Shown here: positions 46,047-51,482 of the stretch, piece after piece
Layout: the number at the start of each line of letters is the position of its first letter
Numbering within the stretch: position 1 is the first letter of the stretch
NCBI GenBank assembly: GCA_031363055.1
Contig: JANLTP010000100.1
Coordinates: 1 to 51,482 of the forward strand
DNA length: 51,482 bases
Source: JANLTP01 sp031363055
GTDB lineage: Bacteria > Pseudomonadota > Gammaproteobacteria > Burkholderiales > Burkholderiaceae_E
Direction of reading: 5' to 3'
Made by a program: the position numbers and the translations under genes
The notes under the pieces: model-generated
What the model was told of the DNA's origin: nothing
The model's database searches: none
What the model saw: only the letters and a program-made list of their open reading frames with translations

Positions 46047-46730
46047 ATGACCCCCTCTGCCCGCTCGCCGCGTCTGAGCATCAACAATCTGCAATGCAGC
46101 GCCGGTAATCGGGTGCTATTCGAAGGCCTGAGCCTCGAGTTGTTCGACGGACAATGTCTGCTGCTGAAGGGACCAAACGGCAGCGGCAAAACGACCTTGT
46201 TGCGCACCTTGGCGGGCTTGACCCGGCCAACTCAGGGAACCTTTGCTTGGGCTGCGGACGGTCGGCGCCTTTATCAAGGTCACAACAGCGGCTGGAAACT
46301 CGAGCTCAGTGCAATCGAAAACCTCAGCTTGCAAATCGCGCTTGACGAGATCGACGCCGATCAATACGCAATCCTGGCGGCACTCGAGCGCGCCAGTATC
46401 GCCCAGCAAGCGCAACTGGCTTTTGGACGACTCTCCGCCGGTCAGCGAAGGCGTCTGTCGCTGGCGCGAATGATGCTCGATTCAAGACCGATCTGGTTGC
46501 TCGACGAACCGTCGACCGCACTCGACGAACAGGGCCTCGATCTTCTGGGTGAACTACTCGATCAAAAGCTCGCGAACCATGGCGTCGTGGTCGCTGCCAC
46601 CCATCAGGATCTACACATCCAGCGAGCGGCTGTCTCGCTCGACCTGTCTTCGCTCGGCCTGTCCTCTGTCGGCCTGTCCTCGCGTGGACACATTGGGCTG
46701 CCGTCGCGCATGAAGTCCAGTCGCGAATGA
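46047..46730 (+). CDS. ccmA: Haem exporter ATP-binding protein CcmA
   Basis: CcmA is the ATPase of the CcmABCD complex, which releases haem-loaded CcmE. The 227-residue protein has Walker A GPNGSGKTT (42-50), the signature LSAGQRRRLSLARM, Walker B IWLLDEPSTALD and the switch His in ATHQDL. The last 25 or so residues contain a five-residue repeat (LDLSS, LGLSS, VGLSS) that is not part of the family fold. The stop overlaps ccmB (ATGA). Confidence 0.95.
   Translation: MTPSARSPRLSINNLQCSAGNRVLFEGLSLELFDGQCLLLKGPNGSGKTTLLRTLAGLTRPTQGTFAWAADGRRLYQGHNSGWKLELSAIENLSLQIALDEIDADQYAILAALERASIAQQAQLAFGRLSAGQRRRLSLARMMLDSRPIWLLDEPSTALDEQGLDLLGELLDQKLANHGVVVAATHQDLHIQRAAVSLDLSSLGLSSVGLSSRGHIGLPSRMKSSRE
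46635..46679 (+). repeat. 15-bp in-frame repeat at the end of ccmA
   Basis: Three 15-bp units begin at 46635, 46650 and 46665. Units one and two differ at two positions, two and three at two. They extend the protein in frame with Leu/Ser/Gly-rich pentapeptides. Confidence 0.8.
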
Positions 46731-47401
46731 AAACGATGCTCTGGGCTCTGCGGCGTGACCTTGCCCTGGCCCTGCGATCGCGTGCCGAAGTTTTGCTGAT
46801 CCTCGTCTTTTTTGTGCTGATCGCGAGTCTCTTCCCACTGGCAACGAGCCCGCAATCGAGCCTGCTCAAGCAGATCGGTCCCGGCGTCGCCTGGGTATCC
46901 GCCCTGCTGGCCATCTTACTGTCGCTGCCGCGTCTTTTTGCCGCTGATCATGCTGATGGAACGCTCGAGCAAATGCTGATGTCACCGGCGCCGCTGGCCG
47001 CAATTGTTGCCGGCAAGGTGCTGTCTCACTGGCTCAGCAATTGTCTGCCACTGATCGTGACGACACCGCTGATCGGCCTGCAGTTTGGCCTGTCGGCCCG
47101 CGAGATCGCGGTACTGTCGTTGGCCATTGCGCTGGGCTCACCGATTCTGGTCTGGCTAGGTGCGATGACCTCGGCCCTGACGCTCGGCGCACGTGGCGGC
47201 GGCGCCTTGCTCGCCTTGCTGGTATTACCGCTGGCCGTGCCGGTTCTGATCTTCGGTGCCGGTGCGGTCGATGCTGACTTTGCCAATGTCAATGGCCAAG
47301 GCGCCAGTGGCCACTTTTCATTGCTCGGCGCCGGCTTTTTACTGGTCTGGGTGTTTGGTCCCTGGGTCACCGCCCTGGCAGTTAGAATTGCGCACGAATA
47401 A
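46727..47401 (+). CDS. ccmB: Haem exporter permease CcmB
   Basis: CcmB is the six-helix membrane partner of CcmA. The 224-residue protein has the N-terminal RRDLALALRSRAEVL, FFVLIASLFPLA and the long conserved LPRLFAADHADGTLEQMLMSP. Hydrophobic segments fill most of the length. It starts at an ATG overlapping the ccmA stop. Confidence 0.95.
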   Translation: MKTMLWALRRDLALALRSRAEVLLILVFFVLIASLFPLATSPQSSLLKQIGPGVAWVSALLAILLSLPRLFAADHADGTLEQMLMSPAPLAAIVAGKVLSHWLSNCLPLIVTTPLIGLQFGLSAREIAVLSLAIALGSPILVWLGAMTSALTLGARGGGALLALLVLPLAVPVLIFGAGAVDADFANVNGQGASGHFSLLGAGFLLVWVFGPWVTALAVRIAHE

Positions 47402-47405
47402 CATC

Positions 47406-48128
47406 ATGTCTGTCTTCAAGTACGCCGCTCCTTCGACTTTTTATCCGCTCGCCGGCCGCCTGGTTCCGTGGTTCGCCGCCGCCGCGGGTCTGCTCACGCT
47501 GGTCGGCTTATACATCGGCTTCTTTGTTGCACCCACCGATTTCCAGCAAGGTGAGTCCTATCGGATCATCTTTATTCATGTACCCAGTGCCTGGATGGCC
47601 ATGTTTACGTATCTCGTCATGGCCGGCTGGTGTGCGGCGTCGTTGATCTGGCAAACTCGGCTGTCGTCGATGATGGCACTGGCCCTGGCACCGACCGGCG
47701 CGATGTTTGCGCTGATCGCCTTGGTCACCGGCTCGCTCTGGGGACGCCCGACCTGGGGCACCTATTGGGCCTGGGATGCCCGCATGACCTCGACCTTGAT
47801 CCTGTTGTTCCTGTACATCGGTTTTATGGCGCTGCATGCGGCAATTGATGACGTCCGGCGCGCCGACCGCGCTTGCGCCGTGCTGGCACTGATTGGCTCG
47901 ATCAACGTCCCGATCATTTATTTTTCGGTCAAATGGTGGAACACGCTGCATCAGGGCGCCAGTGTGTCGTTGACGTCTGCGCCAAAGATGGCAACAACCA
48001 TGCTGAGCGCCATGCTGATCATGTCGTTGGCAGCCTGGTTCTACACAATAGCGGTGTCGCTGTACCGATTGCGCAGCATTGTGCTTGAGCGCGAGGCCGG
48101 TAACGACTGGCTTGCGCCTCATTTATGA
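47406..48128 (+). CDS. ccmC: Haem transporter CcmC
   Basis: CcmC binds haem at the periplasmic face and loads it on CcmE. The 240-residue protein has six helices and the tryptophan-rich motif WGRPTWGTYWAWDARMTS. Two His that could ligate haem flank it (IFIHVPSAW and LHQGAS). The ATG at 47406 is the right start; the longer open frame lies inside ccmB. Confidence 0.96.
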   Translation: MSVFKYAAPSTFYPLAGRLVPWFAAAAGLLTLVGLYIGFFVAPTDFQQGESYRIIFIHVPSAWMAMFTYLVMAGWCAASLIWQTRLSSMMALALAPTGAMFALIALVTGSLWGRPTWGTYWAWDARMTSTLILLFLYIGFMALHAAIDDVRRADRACAVLALIGSINVPIIYFSVKWWNTLHQGASVSLTSAPKMATTMLSAMLIMSLAAWFYTIAVSLYRLRSIVLEREAGNDWLAPHL

Positions 48129-48151
48129 AACTCGCCTGTGAAACTCGTCAG
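48126..48151 (+). repeat. 13-bp tandem duplication at the ccmC-ccmD junction
   Basis: Bases 48126-48138 and 48139-48151 are adjacent copies with 11 of 13 matches. The first begins with the TGA stop of ccmC. Confidence 0.75.
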
Positions 48152-48159
48152 TGAACTTT

Positions 48160-48336
48160 ATGTCCAGCCCACACGCATTCTTTATTGTTGGTTCCTACGC
48201 CGCGCTGACCCTTGCCGTGATCATTGAATTGTGGGCCTTGCGTCGGCGTCGCCAGGCGGCGCTCACGGCCGCCCAGCACGCTCGACAGGTGGCCGATCGT
48301 TATGGCCGTTCGTTGCGTCGCGAGGAACACGCGTGA
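48160..48336 (+). CDS. ccmD: Haem exporter protein CcmD
   Basis: A small protein of 58 residues with one transmembrane helix (about 4-24) and a basic cytoplasmic tail (RRRRQ). CcmD is needed to release holo-CcmE from CcmABC. The ATG at 48160 gives the family-like start MSSPHAFFIVGSYAA; a GTG at 48151 would add three residues. Its stop overlaps ccmE (GTGA). Confidence 0.9.
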   Translation: MSSPHAFFIVGSYAALTLAVIIELWALRRRRQAALTAAQHARQVADRYGRSLRREEHA

Positions 48337-48803
48337 AGCCTCGTCAGCAACGCATGCTCTGGATCGGCGCCGGTCTGCTGGCGCTGGGCTTGGCGGTGGC
48401 CTTGATCCTGAACGCATTCCAGAGCAATCTGGTGTTCTTCTTCACGCCGACCCAGATCGCCAACGGCGAGGCACCGCGCGGCAAGCCGTTTCGAATCGGC
48501 GGCATGGTCGTCGAGGGCAGCCTCAAGCGCAACACCGAAGGAACCGGTGGCAACTTTCAGGTCACGGACACCGCCAAGACGGTGGCGGTCGCCTATAACG
48601 GTATTTTGCCGGATCTGTTCAAGGAGGGCCGAGGCGTGGTCGCGCAAGGCGTGATGCAGGCCGACGGTTCGTTCAAAGCGACGGAGGTACTGGCGAAACA
48701 CGATGAGAACTACATGCCGCCCGAGGCGGCCGCTGCACTCAAGCAGGCCGGCCAGCAGGCAGGCCAGCAAACGACGTCAAAACCCGCCGCGCAGTTGAAA
48801 TAG
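48333..48803 (+). CDS. ccmE: Cytochrome c maturation protein CcmE
   Basis: CcmE is the periplasmic haem chaperone, which binds haem covalently through a His. The 156-residue protein has an N-terminal membrane anchor (about 8-28), an OB-fold beta barrel with GGMVVEGSL, and the haem motif HDENY with His123 and Tyr127. The start is a GTG overlapping the ccmD stop. The C-terminal tail has a short Gln/Ala repeat. Confidence 0.96.
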   Translation: MKPRQQRMLWIGAGLLALGLAVALILNAFQSNLVFFFTPTQIANGEAPRGKPFRIGGMVVEGSLKRNTEGTGGNFQVTDTAKTVAVAYNGILPDLFKEGRGVVAQGVMQADGSFKATEVLAKHDENYMPPEAAAALKQAGQQAGQQTTSKPAAQLK

Positions 48804-48823
48804 CCGCAACCATTGGAAAAATC

Positions 48824-50809
48824 ATGATTCCGGAACTTGGACATTACGCCCTGCTGCTGGCTTTGGTGTCATCGCTCTTTTTGGGCACGCTACCGCTGGT
48901 CGGCGCCGCCCGCCGCGATGGCCGATTGATGGCCAGCGCGCGGCCGACCGCCGTGGCCGTCCTGGTGCTGATCGCGCTGTCATTCGCCTGTCTGGCGCAG
49001 TCGTTTCTCGCTAGTGATTTTTCGGTTGCACTGGTGGCGCAACATTCGAACCGCTCCCTGCCCACCGCATTCCAATTCGCGGCCACCTGGGGTTCGCACG
49101 AAGGCTCGATGTTGCTGTGGGTGCTGATGATGGCCATCTGGACCGGCGCCGTCGCGTTCGCCAGCAGCAACCTGAGCAACACCCTGGCGGCGCGCGTGCT
49201 GGCCGTGCTCGGCCTCATTCAGTTCGGCCTGCTGTTGTTCCTGGTGTTGACCTCGAACCCGTTCGCGCGCCTGTTGCCGATCCCCGCCGACGGTCGCGAC
49301 CTGAATCCCTTGTTGCAAGACGCCGGTATGGTGTTTCATCCGCCCTTGCTCTACATGGGCTATGTCGGCTTTTCAGTCGCCTTCGCCTTTGCCGTGGCGG
49401 GCTTGATTGAAGGCCGCTTCGACGCCGCCTGGGCCCGCTGGGCTCGCCCCTGGACGACCTCGGCCTGGTGTTTCCTGACGCTGGGTATTTGCCTGGGTTC
49501 GTTCTGGGCTTACTACGAACTCGGTTGGGGCGGCTGGTGGTTCTGGGATCCCGTTGAAAATGCGTCGTTCATGCCCTGGCTGGTCGGCACCGCATTGGTC
49601 CATTCACTGGCGGTCACCGAAAAGCGCGGCACCTTTCGCAGTTGGACGGTTTTGCTGGCCATCCTGACCTTCAGTTTGTCCTTGCTCGGTACCTTTCTGG
49701 TTCGATCGGGTGTGCTGACTTCGGTGCATGCGTTTGCGACCGATCCGACCCGCGGGGTGTTCATTCTCGCCTTCCTGATCATTGTCGTTGGTGGTTCGCT
49801 GGCCCTGTTCGCCTGGCGCGCGCCCCGAATCGGCAATGGCCCCGGCTTCGCATTGGTCTCGCGCGAATCGATGTTGCTGGCCAACAATATCTTGCTGGTG
49901 GTTGCGGCTGCGGCTGTGTTGCTGGGTACGCTGTATCCGCTGCTGCTGGACACCTTGAACCTTGGCAAGTTATCAGTCGGTCCGCCCTACTTCGAGAGCG
50001 TCTTTTTTCCGCTGATGGCGCCGGCCCTGTTCCTGATGGGCGTCGGCCCGCTCAGTCGCTGGCGCCAGGCCGACCTGCCCGATCTGGCGCGTCGTTTGCG
50101 GTGGGCCTTCCTGATTGCGCTGGTCTGTGCGGTACTGCTGCCATTGACTGTTTCTGGCTTTCGGCCATTGACCAGCATAGGTCTAATGTTCGGTCTATGG
50201 ATTATGGCCAGTAGCGGCGTGCAGGTATTGGAAGCGCTGCGCGACCCGAATGGGCGTCTGTCTTTGCGTCGTGCCCGGCTCTTGCCGGCCAGCGTCTGGG
50301 GCATGCATCTGGCGCATGTCGGTATTGCCGTGTTTGTGCTGGGCGTCACATTGGTCAAGAGCTATGAGAGTGAAGTCGAGGCGCGCATGCAGACCGGGCA
50401 GACCATCCAATTGGGATCCTACCGTTTGCGCTTCGATGCGCTGAGCGAGCAGGCCGGCCCGAACTATGATGCGGTGCGCGGCAGCTTTGTCCTGCTCGAG
50501 GGCAATCGCATCGTGGAGCAACTGAATCCGGAAAAGCGTATCTATCGAGCGGGCAAGCAACCGATGACCGAAGCGGCCATCAATCGCAGCCTGACGCGCG
50601 ATGTCTATCTGTCGATGGGCGAGCCGATTGACCAAAGAACCTGGGCAGTACGACTCTCGATCAAACCGTTCGTGAACTGGATCTGGATCGGCTGTGTGCT
50701 GATGGCGATGGGCGGCTTGTTCGCCATTCTCGACAAGCGCTACCGGCGTCGGACGGTAACGTCGCCAGCCGCCCGTGCGATGAACATGCCGCGCGACCTG
50801 ACGCCGTGA
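48824..50809 (+). CDS. ccmF: Haem lyase subunit CcmF
   Basis: CcmF is the central membrane subunit of the holocytochrome c synthase and passes haem from CcmE to apocytochrome c. The 661-residue protein has many helices and the WWD haem-handling motif YYELGWGGWWFWDPVEN, with nearby NATWGSHEGS-type sequence (here ATWGSHEGSMLLW). The length fits. Its stop overlaps ccmG (GTGA). Confidence 0.97.
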   Translation: MIPELGHYALLLALVSSLFLGTLPLVGAARRDGRLMASARPTAVAVLVLIALSFACLAQSFLASDFSVALVAQHSNRSLPTAFQFAATWGSHEGSMLLWVLMMAIWTGAVAFASSNLSNTLAARVLAVLGLIQFGLLLFLVLTSNPFARLLPIPADGRDLNPLLQDAGMVFHPPLLYMGYVGFSVAFAFAVAGLIEGRFDAAWARWARPWTTSAWCFLTLGICLGSFWAYYELGWGGWWFWDPVENASFMPWLVGTALVHSLAVTEKRGTFRSWTVLLAILTFSLSLLGTFLVRSGVLTSVHAFATDPTRGVFILAFLIIVVGGSLALFAWRAPRIGNGPGFALVSRESMLLANNILLVVAAAAVLLGTLYPLLLDTLNLGKLSVGPPYFESVFFPLMAPALFLMGVGPLSRWRQADLPDLARRLRWAFLIALVCAVLLPLTVSGFRPLTSIGLMFGLWIMASSGVQVLEALRDPNGRLSLRRARLLPASVWGMHLAHVGIAVFVLGVTLVKSYESEVEARMQTGQTIQLGSYRLRFDALSEQAGPNYDAVRGSFVLLEGNRIVEQLNPEKRIYRAGKQPMTEAAINRSLTRDVYLSMGEPIDQRTWAVRLSIKPFVNWIWIGCVLMAMGGLFAILDKRYRRRTVTSPAARAMNMPRDLTP

Positions 50810-51345
50810 TACGCAGCCTCAAGTATGTGTTGCCGCTGGTTACGTTTCTCGTGATCGGCTGGTTTCTGATGCGCGGCCTCGATCGCAATCCGCGAGAGAT
50901 TCCATCGCCACTGATCGGCAAGCCAGCACCTGACTTCAGTCTGCCCTTGCTCGCCGACATGGGCAAGACCTGGTCGCCCGCGCAGCTTAAGGGCGAAGTC
51001 TGGTTGCTGAATGTCTGGGGATCCTGGTGCAGTGCCTGCCAGATCGAACATCCGCTGTTGATGGATCTGGCCAAAGCAAGGGCGGCGCCGCTGGTCGGGC
51101 TGGCCTGGAAGGATATGCCGGACAACTCGAAGTCCTGGCTCAAGAAGTTTGGTGACCCTTATGATCCGGCGGTCATGGACTTCAAAGGCAAGGTCGCCAT
51201 CGACTACGGCGTCTACGGCGCACCCGAGACCTTTGTGATCGACAAACAAGGTATCGTTCGCTACAAACATGTCGGGCCGATCACGCTGGAGCTGGTCAAC
51301 TCGAAACTGCTGCCGCTGCTGGTCGAGCTCAAGGCCGGGCCCTAG
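50806..51345 (+). CDS. ccmG: Thiol:disulfide interchange protein CcmG (DsbE)
   Basis: CcmG is a membrane-tethered periplasmic thioredoxin that reduces the CXXCH cysteines of apocytochrome c. The 179-residue protein has an N-terminal anchor (about 8-24), the active site WCSAC (Cys75, Cys78), and the GVYGAPETF loop with the cis-Pro region. It starts at a GTG in the ccmF stop. Its own TAG (51343-51345) is the first three bases of the TAGGAG shared with the possible IS relic at 44598, so the IS may supply the stop. Confidence 0.95.
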   Translation: MIRSLKYVLPLVTFLVIGWFLMRGLDRNPREIPSPLIGKPAPDFSLPLLADMGKTWSPAQLKGEVWLLNVWGSWCSACQIEHPLLMDLAKARAAPLVGLAWKDMPDNSKSWLKKFGDPYDPAVMDFKGKVAIDYGVYGAPETFVIDKQGIVRYKHVGPITLELVNSKLLPLLVELKAGP

Positions 51346-51482
51346 GAGTTTGTCGGAGTATCGCAGTTTCGCTGCGTACTTCGGATCGAGTTCGATAAAA
51401 TTGTGCTGTTATTTGACGTCATGGGTTGAGGTCTCCGATGAGCAGATTTGTGCAGGTTGATCGAGACACGGCGTATCTGTTG
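51343..51482 (+). mobile_element. Left end of an insertion sequence, cut by the window edge
   Basis: The region after ccmG has no further ccm gene. It begins with TAGGAGTTTGTCGGAG, which resembles a terminal repeat, holds a short GCAG..CTGC inverted repeat, and leads to a transposase start at 51438. The right end is outside the window. Confidence 0.65.
51438..51482 (+). CDS. Transposase N-terminus (partial)
   Basis: Fifteen codons read MSRFVQVDRDTAYLL before the window ends. This is the characteristic start of IS1182-like DDE transposases, as I recall the family; the match is short. The rest of the gene is not visible. Confidence 0.65.
   Translation, partial: MSRFVQVDRDTAYLL

Overview
The window looks like a chromosomal contig from a betaproteobacterium, most likely of the order Burkholderiales. 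The reasons are the gene order glmM-folP-ftsH-rlmE / yhbY / greA-carB-carA, a double-length UvrA of 1969 residues, an argA-type acetylglutamate synthase beside yggX and a four-gene MCE lipid transporter, and a system I (Ccm) cytochrome c maturation operon. Base composition is moderately GC-rich and even, genes are packed tightly, and many are joined by ATGA, GTGA or TTGA overlaps. No prophage, CRISPR array, toxin-antitoxin pair or genomic island is visible. The only mobile DNA lies at the right edge, where an IS transposase gene begins and runs off the window. A copy of an intergenic repeat lies at the left edge, so both ends probably mark assembly breaks at repeats.

Layout. 18-7964 (minus): hrpA helicase, a lipoprotein alpha/beta hydrolase, a large acyl-CoA dehydrogenase resembling methylsuccinyl-CoA dehydrogenase, and a second acyl-CoA dehydrogenase. 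7977-13406 (plus): argA, yggX, then an Mla/MCE-type lipid transporter (permease, ATPase, MCE protein, auxiliary lipoprotein). 13500-15137: rpiA, pnuC and three tRNA genes (His, Arg, Pro). 15176-20141 (minus): glmM, folP, ftsH, rlmE. 20246-28774: an unusually long CRM-domain (YhbY) protein, then greA, carB, carA, recG and ridA on minus. 28881-37701: double-length uvrA, argE, glutathione peroxidase, a 4-oxalocrotonate tautomerase-like protein and an enoyl-CoA hydratase. 37823-44544: histidine utilisation genes hutU (minus) and hutC-D-I-G-F (plus) around a shared control region. 44724-51345: ccmI-A-B-C-D-E-F-G, followed at once by the IS where ccmH would be expected.

How the genes work together. 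The hut genes encode urocanate to imidazolonepropionate (HutU), to formiminoglutamate (HutI), to formylglutamate (HutF), to glutamate and formate (HutG), with HutC as repressor and HutD as an accessory protein. Histidase (hutH) is not here. The ccm genes encode haem export, haem chaperone, haem ligation and thiol reduction for c-type cytochromes. carAB, argA and argE all feed arginine synthesis.

Most unusual features. (1) Many short tandem duplications of 12-20 bp lie exactly at gene junctions or inside flexible protein tails. (2) Five 14-bp tandem repeats run into a perfect 16-bp HutC-type operator between hutU and hutC. (3) hutC has an in-frame TAA at codon 6 and no ordinary start codon for its DNA-binding domain. 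(4) hrpA and argA diverge from a shared palindromic ATTATAAT that would make both messages nearly leaderless. (5) The ccm operon appears to be cut by an IS after ccmG. No clearly new multi-gene system was found; the rest is core metabolism.
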